The position numbers and the translations under genes were made by a program. Positions 1-7,900 of a stretch of 64,000 nucleotides of DNA are shown one piece after another. Positions within the stretch are counted from its first letter, which is position 1, and each line of letters opens with the position of its first letter. The notes beneath the pieces were generated by a model. That model was not told the origin of the DNA, searched no databases, and was given only the letters and a program-made list of their open reading frames with translations. The DNA comes from CAYQQU01 sp964419545 (GTDB taxonomy: Bacteria > Bacteroidota > Bacteroidia > Chitinophagales > Saprospiraceae): positions 1 to 64,000 of the forward strand of contig CAYQQU010000008.1 of NCBI GenBank assembly GCA_964419545.1, given 5' to 3'.

Positions 1-51
1 ACCCAAAATCTGAGTTTTTCGCTTCAAAAGCACTACCTCCAAACAAGCTCT
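1..51 (-). repeat. Edge copy of the 164-bp palindromic element
   Basis: These 51 bases are the exact reverse complement of 41955-42005, the left part of the palindromic element at 41955-42118. The terminal 20-mer ACTACCTCCAAACAAGCTCT lies at 32-51. The window edge cuts the copy, so its full length is unknown. A degenerate second copy of the end sequence follows at about 60-82, with GCACTACCT and GCTC shared, giving a 31-base period. Confidence 0.85.
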
Positions 52-207
52 CAGGGAGAAGCACTACCTGCAAGCCGGCTCAACGACAAACAACTCCTAC
101 CGCAATTATACTCCATAAGCAAAATCGGGTTACAATAATACCCCAAAATCGGGCCATTTTTTCCGGTCTGTCGGGCAAGCCACTGAAAATCAGCCGCTGG
201 CCGCCCC

Positions 208-238
208 TTGTCCGGAACGAAAGATAAGCGTATTTTTC
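208..238 (+). promoter_or_regulatory. Bacteroidota-type promoter of rnpB
   Basis: A TTG at 208-210 is followed after 20 bases by TATTTTTC at 231-238, seven of eight matches to the TAnnTTTG -7 element. The expected start of transcription, a few bases downstream, coincides with the first base of the RNase P RNA P1 helix at 243, which supports the assignment. Confidence 0.6.
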
Positions 239-242
239 CGGG

Positions 243-654
243 CTGCCGCGAGCCAGCCTGTCGCCTTCGCCGAGCGAGGGAGGAAAGTCCGGACAACGTA
301 AGGCGCCTCACCACCTAACGGGTGGGCCTTTCCGGGAGGAATGGACAGAAAGTGTCACAGAAACCAAACCGCCAATGGCGACGCCTGCGGGTGCAGCCAG
401 GTAAGGGTGAAAACGTGCGGTAAGAGCGCACGCTGCGGCGTAGCAATACGCTGCGGGGATAAACCTTGGGGGTTGAAATGCCATGTACACCGCGATCGGG
501 GTACCGGCCGGGTTGCCTGCCCGGTTGCGCCGCGAGGCGCGTCGCGGGGGGTAGGCAGATTGAGCCCGCTCCGCGAGGACGGGCCCAGATAAATGACAGG
601 CGCCGCGCGGCGTGAGCCCGCGGTCACAGAATCCGGCTTATCGGCTCGCGGCAG
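243..654 (+). ncRNA. rnpB: RNase P RNA (class A)
   Basis: This is the catalytic RNA of RNase P, which matures tRNA 5' ends. The 5' CTGCCGCGAGCC (243-254) pairs perfectly with GGCTCGCGGCAG (643-654) to form P1, which fixes both ends. The conserved core GAGGAAAGTCCGGAC is at 280-294 and the 3' core ACAGAATCCGGCTTA precedes the P1 return strand. The length of 412 nt fits bacterial class A. A promoter-like element sits directly upstream. Open reading frames across it on either strand are shadows. Confidence 0.96.
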
Positions 655-701
655 TATTTTTTGAGGGCTGTATCTGGGGGCATTAACGCGGTTAGGTGAA
701 A

Positions 702-755
702 AATTCCGATCGGTAGGTCCATCTACCAACAGCGGAGTAGCTGACTGACTGAAAG
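702..755. repeat. Left direct repeat flanking the Rpn gene
   Basis: The core CCATCTACCAACAGCGGAG at 719-737 matches CCATCTACCAGCAGCGGAG at 1979-1997 in 18 of 19 positions and in the same orientation. Weaker similarity extends on both sides, through GGTAG upstream and GAAAGC downstream. The two copies bracket the Rpn-family gene at 842-1837. The rest of 655-841 holds nothing recognisable. Confidence 0.6.
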
Positions 756-841
756 CTTCTTTTCGCGCCCAGAGACCGCAAAATATGGCCTTCCAGTCGC
801 TAGTCGGGACGAGTAGAGATTGTTTTCTTTTGACCAAAAGA

Positions 842-1837
842 TCATTCCCTTTCCTTTTTCTCCGCCAACTCCTGCCTGATAGTCTGCACAAATTCCGGCG
901 TTACTTCCAGTACTTTAATGATCAACTTATCCTCAAAACCGAGCCTGATCATATTAGCGCATGCCGCGCGATTCTTTCTATCTTCTCCCTGCTCGATGCC
1001 CTGCACCATACCCTGCTCGATGCCCTGCACCATACCCTGCTCGATACCCTGCTTAATACCCTGCTCAATACCTTTTGCAATGCCTTCTTCTCTGAACATT
1101 TCCAACGCATTCATAACAGTAGATTTTACCGGAGAAGGTAGAGTGTTGAAAATTTTGACGACCTCCTCTTTTTTGTTTCTAATTTTGCTAAAGAAGTAAA
1201 CCAGCAAAGGGGGATTAAAGTTCCCCTGTTCATCATATCCACCCAACAGGAGGAAGGAAGCGTTTTCCGTTAGGTAGCCCAAGTCATAATGATGTTTCAT
1301 CACCAATATAGCAGAGGCTAGCAAGCGATCGGGAATGCTCCGTATCTCCCGGTCGGGAATGGTGTTGAAATTGTGATAAAGATATTCAAAAGTAGGTAAA
1401 TAAGGACGTAGCGCCGCCGGAAGATCAGTAAAAAAAGCTTCCAGCGGTTTGTAGGTCCAGGTTTTTTCTCCGTGATAAAAAAGAATTGGGATGATGAGCT
1501 GTAACTCCTTGCGGTTACGAACCCGGCGCAGCATAGCGCTACTGATGTAATGCAGGATCTGAAAGACGGTCGTCCGGTCAGGATTGCTCTTATGTTCTAA
1601 CAAAAAGCACAAGTTGGCCGGTTTGCCGTAACTTGTCGCCACCGAAAAGATCAAATCCGAATGGGAATTCTTCAATTGGTCATCAACGAAAGAACCGTCC
1701 TCCAGTTTTAACGTCTCCAGATCGAGCGCCGCCAGCAATGCTTCGGACAAATAGGTGCGCAGATAAACACGCGCCCGATCCAGATCGGAGAGCAGGTATT
1801 TGAAGAATTGGTCGTGAGTTTGTAGACGTGTTTCCAT
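842..1837 (-). CDS. Rpn-family recombination-promoting nuclease / putative transposase
   Basis: The 331-residue protein begins METRLQTHDQFFKYLLSD, the typical start of the Rpn (YhgA-like, PF04754) family. These are PD-(D/E)xK nucleases; in E. coli RpnA promotes RecA-independent recombination. Candidate catalytic residues are D61 (in SDLIFSV), E81 and K83 (in LLEHKS). The C-terminal fifth, about residues 254-292, is a run of G-I/M-x-Q/K-G repeats (GIEQGMVQ), encoded by a 24-bp tandem DNA repeat at about 994-1077. The start codon lies at the edge of a 10-bp inverted repeat. The gene stands alone between short direct repeats, and a decayed relative of its C-terminus lies at 42151-42273. Family assignment is firm; activity is inferred. 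Confidence 0.88.
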   Translation of the reverse strand: METRLQTHDQFFKYLLSDLDRARVYLRTYLSEALLAALDLETLKLEDGSFVDDQLKNSHSDLIFSVATSYGKPANLCFLLEHKSNPDRTTVFQILHYISSAMLRRVRNRKELQLIIPILFYHGEKTWTYKPLEAFFTDLPAALRPYLPTFEYLYHNFNTIPDREIRSIPDRLLASAILVMKHHYDLGYLTENASFLLLGGYDEQGNFNPPLLVYFFSKIRNKKEEVVKIFNTLPSPVKSTVMNALEMFREEGIAKGIEQGIKQGIEQGMVQGIEQGMVQGIEQGEDRKNRAACANMIRLGFEDKLIIKVLEVTPEFVQTIRQELAEKKERE

Positions 1838-1876
1838 TGTTGCAAATTAAAAAGAAAAAATGGAAATTGCAACAAT
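1836..1876. promoter_or_regulatory. Inverted repeat at the Rpn start codon
   Basis: ATTGTTGCAA (1836-1845) and TTGCAACAAT (1867-1876) are perfect inverted repeats separated by an A-rich spacer. The proximal arm contains two bases of the Rpn start codon. In the mRNA this would form a hairpin hiding the start; as DNA it could be an operator dyad. Only the inverted repeat is seen; the regulatory role is inferred. Confidence 0.5.
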
Positions 1877-1895
1877 ATATTTAAAACAAATAAAT

Positions 1896-1946
1896 TTAAC
1901 CTGGATTTTTCAGGTCATAAATGAATCCATTAATAATCCGGGTTAA
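1896..1946. repeat. Dispersed intergenic palindrome, divergent copy
   Basis: The element begins TTAACCTGGATT and ends AATCCGGGTTAA, so the arms are inverted copies. The same arms occur at 11924-11981 and 48989-49046. This copy is 51 bp and its loop differs from the other two. Confidence 0.7.
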
Positions 1947-1962
1947 TTTGCTTGGCCTGGTT

Positions 1963-2021
1963 CTTCCATGGGTAGATGCCATCTACCAGCAGCGGAGAAG
2001 ACAGCCTCAGCGGAAAGCAAA
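1963..2021. repeat. Right direct repeat flanking the Rpn gene
   Basis: This is the partner of 702-755. Within it GGTAGATGCCATCTACC (1971-1987) is an 8-bp hairpin with a one-base centre; in the left copy this hairpin is slightly degraded. It sits between the Rpn gene and the dioxygenase gene. Confidence 0.6.
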
Positions 2022-2058
2022 AAAAGGATCAGGCGTCCGACTGATCAGGGGAAGTTGT

Positions 2059-2685
2059 TCAATAATTCGGAATGTTCCTTCCCAACACGATGTCTCGTTC
2101 CACTACCCATAAGCCTTGCTCGTACACCGGCCGCACCACCCCCGAACCTCCGCGATCCTCGCGTTGTTTGCGTGCCCCTTGTGTCAGCAACGGATCGTCT
2201 GTAAATACGATGCTATCGATGTAGTATTCCTTCTTGCCGGGTTCCGTTACTACCATGTGGATGTGCTCGGGCTCCCGGCCGTCGGGATAAGCGGCCGGTC
2301 GGAAGGTGTAGAAAGTATAGGCGCCGCTGTCGTCGGTTTTGATCCATCCGCGAATGCGCCCGTGGCGTTTCGCCCAGCCGCTTTCGTCGCCGGTGGTCTG
2401 GTAAATTCCCTTTCGGTTGGTATGGTAGATGTATACGATCACGTCTCCAGCCGGGGTTTTGCCGTCCCGCTTGTATATTTTTCCGGTTACTTTCAGCTTA
2501 GGGGCGTTTTCCTGAAAAGCCGGCAGCGTGTCGACGCTAGTTAGCGGTCGATCCCGATATTCATAAATGGCTTCGCAACCTTCACAGGGACCTCCGACCG
2601 GTTTTTCCGCCGTTTCTGTCTGCGAATGGCAGGCGGGCAGGTGAAGAAAGGCGAGCAAGCAAAGAAAAAGGCGCTGCATGTCCAT
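2059..2685 (-). CDS. Intradiol ring-cleavage dioxygenase-like lipoprotein
   Basis: The 208-residue protein has a short signal peptide ending in the lipobox LPAC (Cys19), so it is probably a lipoprotein outside the cytoplasm. The core resembles the protocatechuate 3,4-dioxygenase / catechol 1,2-dioxygenase beta-sandwich. All four candidate Fe(III) ligands are visible: Tyr95 (GIYQ), Tyr133 (AAYP), and His141 and His143 in EHIHMVV. Classical intradiol enzymes are cytoplasmic and sit with aromatic catabolism genes, none of which are here. Secreted lipoprotein members are common in Bacteroidota but their substrates are mostly unknown. The family is clear; a catechol substrate is not shown. Confidence 0.85.
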   Translation of the reverse strand: MDMQRLFLCLLAFLHLPACHSQTETAEKPVGGPCEGCEAIYEYRDRPLTSVDTLPAFQENAPKLKVTGKIYKRDGKTPAGDVIVYIYHTNRKGIYQTTGDESGWAKRHGRIRGWIKTDDSGAYTFYTFRPAAYPDGREPEHIHMVVTEPGKKEYYIDSIVFTDDPLLTQGARKQREDRGGSGVVRPVYEQGLWVVERDIVLGRNIPNY

Positions 2686-2792
2686 AATAGTCTGGGTTTA
2701 ATTGACGATAACGCCCCGAAACTACAGCACTTCTCAGGCAGGGCAAAACGGAATGCCCCAAGCTGAGTGAATGATATACCAACCGGATGGGA

Positions 2793-3545
2793 TCACAGAA
2801 GGTGATGGAAATACTTCCGGTAATTGCGGCTGGCCCGGATCTTCACGCCGTTGGATAGAGTCAGGTCGTAATCGCCGTTTTTTCGGGAGGAAATGGCGAT
2901 CACTTCGCTTGAATTGACGATCGCGCTTTTGTGAACGCGCAGAAAGTTATTCCCGGCGTATTTGGCGAGAAACGTCTTCAGAGCGCCGTTGTAAAGGTAA
3001 GAGCGATCTTTGGTGACGATCGCTATGTAGGGTTTAGCCGATTTGATGTACAGGATTTCGGAAAGTCGGATCATCGTTCGATCGGTCCCGTTTTTGATCA
3101 CGAGCTTTTTCGCCTTCGGTGCGTTTTCCCTACCTGGAGCGGGCCTCGTATTTGCCGAAAAAAGGAATAGGCCGTATACCAGGAAGTTCACCAGACCATG
3201 TTCTACCATCGCTTTCGGTAAAAGCCGCCCGAACGAATAGGCTTGCTCAAAAAAGAGCATCGAAACAGAACTGACGACAACCACAAACATGAAAATATGC
3301 AGCACCGAAACCGCCGGCAACAATAGCAGCGAGGGGGCCTTTCGCAACCTGCTCAACAGAAAAAAGAAGGGAAAGAAAAGACACCAGAATGAGCTGAACA
3401 GCAGCGATTCGTACCAGTAATAGTTGTAATGGTGAAGCGCGGCGTGCGCCAGATCCACGGCCATGACGACCAGCGCCGTCGGTAGGATGAGCAGCAGGGC
3501 CGCATCGGCATTTCGTTGATTTGCTTTTGTTGTCGTCAGCCACAT
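2793..3545 (-). CDS. Membrane-anchored LytTR-type transcriptional regulator
   Basis: The 250-residue protein has about four hydrophobic segments in its first 145 residues and a C-terminal LytTR DNA-binding domain (about residues 150-250), recognisable by ILYIKSAKPYIAIVTKD and FLRVHKSAIVN. Such proteins couple a membrane sensor directly to DNA binding without a separate kinase. The reading frame extends 37 codons further upstream, but that extension would run through the perfect terminator hairpin at 3565-3608, so the ATG at 3545 is preferred. The gene lies downstream of porV, separated by that terminator. Its targets are unknown. Confidence 0.85.
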   Translation of the reverse strand: MWLTTTKANQRNADAALLLILPTALVVMAVDLAHAALHHYNYYWYESLLFSSFWCLFFPFFFLLSRLRKAPSLLLLPAVSVLHIFMFVVVVSSVSMLFFEQAYSFGRLLPKAMVEHGLVNFLVYGLFLFSANTRPAPGRENAPKAKKLVIKNGTDRTMIRLSEILYIKSAKPYIAIVTKDRSYLYNGALKTFLAKYAGNNFLRVHKSAIVNSSEVIAISSRKNGDYDLTLSNGVKIRASRNYRKYFHHLL

Positions 3546-3564
3546 TCGCAGGTCTTGATTAAAA

Positions 3565-3608
3565 GGCAAATCCCGAATCGCGCCGTATGCCGCGATTCGG
3601 GATTTGCC
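3565..3608 (-). terminator. Strong intrinsic terminator after porV
   Basis: GGCAAATCCCGAATCGCG (3565-3582) and CGCGATTCGGGATTTGCC (3591-3608) form a perfect 18-bp stem with an 8-base loop, just past the porV stop codon. It isolates the LytTR gene from the porV transcript. Confidence 0.85.
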
Positions 3609-3636
3609 GGGTTTTATTTCGCAGAACGAGCTCTGG

Positions 3637-4866
3637 TTAGTTAGTCGGCTCCTCATCCGGGCTGAACGCGCCGAAGTCGAACAGCAGCGAGAAGCGCAGC
3701 GTATTGTCGAGCGGGTTGCGCTGGCTGGTCGAAGGGATGAGGTAGGAGAAGTTGAGGCCGAAGATATTGTATTTCAAGCCCAACCCTACGGTCAGGAACT
3801 TGCGGTTGCCCTTGGTGGAGTGTTCGGAATAGTAGCCGGCGCGCACGGCAAACTGCTGATCGTACCAGTACTCCATACCGAAGGAGAACATTAGTTCGTT
3901 GAGTTCTTCTTCGAAGCCGCCCGGCGCGTCGCCGAAAGACGAGAAGATGGCGCCGATGGGCGACTGGTCTTTGTAGTCAAAGACGCCGTTGCCGTCGAGG
4001 TCTTCGCAGGTATCGTCCTGACAGGGCGTCGGCACCAGCAGCTTATTGACGTCGGCGGCGATGGTGATGCGGTTGAATTCGTTGATATCGACGTCCCAAG
4101 CGGCGCCGATGCCGAGGTTGGCCGGCAGGAAGTCGCGGTTGACCGAGCGGGTATAGGTGATCTTGGACCCGATATTGGTCATGGCCACACCCAGCGTCAG
4201 TTCCGAGTCGGCGTTTTTCAGGTCGATCGGCGCTTTATACGTCAAAGAGATATCCGCGGCGCCGGCGATCCCCGGTTCGATGGTTTCCCCTTCCACGATC
4301 TGGCCGGCGGCCAGGTTGGAGTAGATGAACTTACCGGTGACGGCAGCGGAGAAGCGGTCGGTCAACAGGCGCGAATAGGCTACGGCCACTTCGAATTCGT
4401 TGGGCCGGCCGGTGATGAGCGGCTGCCCGTTGACGTCGGTAAACTGGATGCTGCCCAGCGAGAAATAGCGCAAACCAAAGCCAAGCGCCTGCAGGTCGTC
4501 GAGTTTGTAGTAACCCGTGAGGTAAGCGAGGTACACATCGCTCAACCCGAGTGAACGCAGCCAGGGCGTATACGTAGCCGAAACGCCGAGGCCTTCCTCG
4601 GCGAAGACGAGCTTGGAAGCGTTGAAGTGCATCGCGTTGGCGTCCGGCGAGATGGCGATGCCTGCGTCGCCCATCGCTCCCGAGCGGGCGTCGGCGACGA
4701 TGCGCAGGAACGGAACGGCCGTCACCACCGTATTGGTGCAGGGCGTACCGTCCAGGTTTTTGTAGCAATCGCAATCCTCGTCGAAAAAGCACTGGGCGTT
4801 CAGCGAAGCCGTGACGGCGGTCATGGCCAGTACGACGAGTGCGGTGTGTAGTAGTAAGTTCTTCAT
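3637..4866 (-). CDS. porV: Type IX secretion outer membrane shuttle protein PorV
   Basis: The 409-residue protein has a cleavable signal peptide (about residues 1-24) and the PorV/LptO hallmark near the mature N-terminus, FLRIVADARSGAMGDAGIA, followed by a FadL-like beta-barrel sequence. In type IX secretion PorV accepts cargo at the Sov translocon and carries it to the PorU sortase, where the C-terminal signal is cut and the protein is attached to the surface. It follows porU by 113 bp in the same direction, the order known from other Bacteroidota. A TATATTTG element upstream suggests it also has its own promoter, and a perfect hairpin terminates it. Confidence 0.95.
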   Translation of the reverse strand: MKNLLLHTALVVLAMTAVTASLNAQCFFDEDCDCYKNLDGTPCTNTVVTAVPFLRIVADARSGAMGDAGIAISPDANAMHFNASKLVFAEEGLGVSATYTPWLRSLGLSDVYLAYLTGYYKLDDLQALGFGLRYFSLGSIQFTDVNGQPLITGRPNEFEVAVAYSRLLTDRFSAAVTGKFIYSNLAAGQIVEGETIEPGIAGAADISLTYKAPIDLKNADSELTLGVAMTNIGSKITYTRSVNRDFLPANLGIGAAWDVDINEFNRITIAADVNKLLVPTPCQDDTCEDLDGNGVFDYKDQSPIGAIFSSFGDAPGGFEEELNELMFSFGMEYWYDQQFAVRAGYYSEHSTKGNRKFLTVGLGLKYNIFGLNFSYLIPSTSQRNPLDNTLRFSLLFDFGAFSPDEEPTN

Positions 4867-4897
4867 GAGACGCTTAGTGGTTTATGAAAAAGTCACG

Positions 4898-4905
4898 CAA
4901 ATATA
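4898..4905 (-). promoter_or_regulatory. Probable -7 element of the porV promoter
   Basis: On the minus strand this reads TATATTTG, a full match to TAnnTTTG, about 32 bases before the porV start. A good -33 box at the expected distance is not evident, so the call is moderate. It would let porV be transcribed apart from porU. Confidence 0.45.
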
Positions 4906-4979
4906 GTAACGTTGAACAAATTCCGGGCCATTTTGCCGGGCCGGTTCTTACACTTATCTTTTACGCAGAAATCCTGATC

Positions 4980-7900
4980 TTATTTTAGGATGACCAATCT
5001 TTCAAACTCACTTTCTCCGGTGAGTTGCTGTTCGCCGGTCAGGTTGGCGCGCACTTTCACCTTGTACAGATACACACCGCGGGCCAGCCGGTCGCCGAAA
5101 TCATCGCGTCCGTCCCATTCGATACAATTGTCGAGCCGGATCGCGCCGTCGTCGATCAGCGTCCGTTCAATGGTCTTGACCAGGCGCCCCGAGATGGTGT
5201 ACACCTGGATGAGCACGTCGAGTTCCTGCCCGCTCATGTTGTGGTCAAACTGGAAACAGGTCCGGTCGGTGAACGGGTTGGGATAATTGAGCACGTGCTC
5301 CAGGGCCACTTCGGCGGAAGTAGCGACGATAAACTCGGTGAAGCCCTGTGCGGAGTTGTTGGCAACGTCCCAGGCTTTGACCGCTATCTCGTGGCGGCCT
5401 TCCGGAATGTCGGACAGGGGGAAGCGCACTTCGCCTTTCGTAAAATCGTCGAGCTCCGCTTCGTAGAAGTCGTTGAGCAGGTAGGTGTTTTGCGTATTGC
5501 CGTTGAGGATGGCTTCCAGGTCGTGGCCGATGCTGTTGCCGGCCACGTTGATGCCGAAGTCGTCGGCCAGCTTGACGAGCAGCACCGGATTTTCGTCGGT
5601 GACCCCGCCGAAGACGAAGTCTTCGCTATTCATGAACACATCGACTTGCGGGCCCTGGTCGTCGGCGACCCCGTCGAGGCGGGTGCCGCCGATCACCACC
5701 CGTTCGTAGCTGCCGGCGCCGTCGGTCAGGGCGCTCTCGTCGGCGGCGTAATAGCTGATCTTACCGAAGCCGTACTGGTAGTTGATGTCTTTTGGCGCTA
5801 CGAATTCGAAGGAAAAATTCCCGTTGGTCACCGAGGCCCGCCCTTTGAAGATGATGTTTTTCTGCACCTGGAAATCGAACTCCGGGCTGCCCTGATCCTG
5901 GGCCAGGGTCGTCACCGTAGTGGCTTTGTCGAAAACGGTGGGGTAGAGGATGCCGTTGAAGTCGCTGACGGGCTGCCCGCTGAAGTCGGCTACGTAGCCG
6001 CTGATCGAGATGCGTTGCAGGGCCCGCAGGGTATCGACCTGCCCGGGCTGGACCTCGACGCTGTCGATGCGGCTGGTCACGACCTGATACTGCGGAATAG
6101 CCAGATACATGGCGGGATCGCCGATCAGGGAGAACTTGCGGGCGTTATTGGTGGCAAAAGAGCCGCCGGAGGTCAGCGTATTTTTCCCGTCGGTAAGCGC
6201 TTCGCCCAGCGTAGGCAGTTGCCCTTGCGGATCGCGCCGGAACAGCTCGTCGAGGCTCACGCGGGTCAGCGCCTCGTTCTGGGAGGCGTAGACGGCGCGA
6301 GTTGTGGTGTACAGCGCGATGGCCCCGCCCCGCGGGTTGAGGATGGCTTCTTCGCCGGCGGTTACGAAAGCCGGATCGTCATAGCCGGTAAACGAACAGG
6401 TAGCGGTGACCAATAGCGGCGTCCGGTCGATATTATCCCAGGAAAGAATGTCGGAAATGTTGAGGACGCGCTCCTGCGCCAGGCCTTTCGGACCGCCGTG
6501 GCCCAGGTAGGTCATCGCCAGCACGCCTCGGAAAATGGACCGGTTGATCGCTTCATTCGCCAATGGGAAACGCGCACCGCCCGGTGTCGATTCCTGCGGG
6601 AAAGCGTCCAGATATACTTTGTCGGTATTGAGAAAAGGGTGATCCTCGACCAGGTCGTCGGCGATGCTGTCTGCGTCGCCGGTATGGCGGTTGCCGTCTT
6701 CGTCGTCGCCCAGAAAGACGATGCGATTGCGCCAGTCGCGCAGCATCGCCGGGTCCTGGTCGTATTTGATGATCTTGTCGACTACCGCTGCTGCTTCCGC
6801 AGCGCTCTTCACCGGCAGTCGCCCCACGGCGATGCTCAGCTGACCGGCCAGGGGGTCGTTGCCGTTGCCGTTGCCGTCGAGCAAGGCATAGTAATCGTCA
6901 GAGGGATAACCGAAGATGGGGTTGAGGTTTTCTTTTTCGTAAACGGGTACTAAGTTGGCGCCCAGGCCATAATAATCGCGGTAGTCGAACGAACCGTCGC
7001 CGAAGAGCAGCAGGTAGCGGAAGCGATCGTTGCGCTGGTAGAGCAGCGAAGCGAAATCCCGGATCGCCGTGGGGTCCATCCGGCCGGAGGAGAACTCGTT
7101 GAAGATCTGTTCTACCGTCACCGCGGCGACCTCCAGGCCGCTGAAGGAACGACGGTGGTCGGTGAGGCGTTGTACTTCGGCCTCTAAATCGGGATGGTAA
7201 ACGATCACCATATCGACATTGTCGATGGCATGCAGGTTCTGATTGTCGATCTGCCCCATTGCTTCCGGCGCCGGCAACTGGCCGTTGGGGTCGAAAGCAA
7301 CGAAGCGGCGGAGGGTATCGACGGCGAAGCCGAAAACCAGGGCGCCGCCGTTGGCGTCGGCTTCCTGACGCCGGGGCGACAGCGGATCGGTGACGTCCCA
7401 TACCACGATGCCGCCGCCTGCGCCCTCGAGCTGAAAGGCGGCCGACGGATAATCCAGCGTATTGGGGTCGCTGAACGCCAGCTGACCACCGGTCAGGACC
7501 AACTCGCGCCAGGCGTTCACCTGGATGTAGTCGATCCAGCCTTCGCTGCCGTCGCCGGCGCCGCCGGGCGCCGGGTAGCGCACCACCAGGTCGAGCTGAT
7601 CGGCGCTCAGGAAAAGCGAATCATCAACCGTAGCAATGTATGCATAGGTCGTTTCATTGTCGCCGTTGCCGGTAAGCCGCAGGACGTCATCGGCCAGGTC
7701 GCTCTCCAGCGTTTGGCCGTTGACGTCGACGAAAAAGCGCGACCGGTCGAGCGAGCGCAGCGCGGCTTCGGCGCGCACATATACCGGCCTTTCTGCAATG
7801 AGGTTGGGAAAAGAGAACTGGTTGGGATATTCGTAGGCTCGCGCCACATCGAAGTGGTCGCCGTACCAGCGTCGCCCCGACCCCTGGGTCTTTTCCCACT

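Noticed and set aside
355..891. 178-codon minus-strand frame across the RNase P RNA
   Set aside because: It overlaps an RNA gene with perfectly matched P1 ends and conserved core, and its translation has no recognisable features.
994..1077. Tandem repeats suggesting a CRISPR array
   Set aside because: The 24-bp units are contiguous without spacers, remain in frame and encode the repeated tail of the Rpn protein.
2684..2699. Further half arm of the dispersed palindrome (AATAGTCTGGGTTTAA)
   Set aside because: Too short and mismatched to separate from chance, and it overlaps the start region of the dioxygenase gene.
3546..3656. Longer N-terminus for the LytTR regulator
   Set aside because: The extra 37 codons run through a perfect 18-bp terminator hairpin and have no family similarity.
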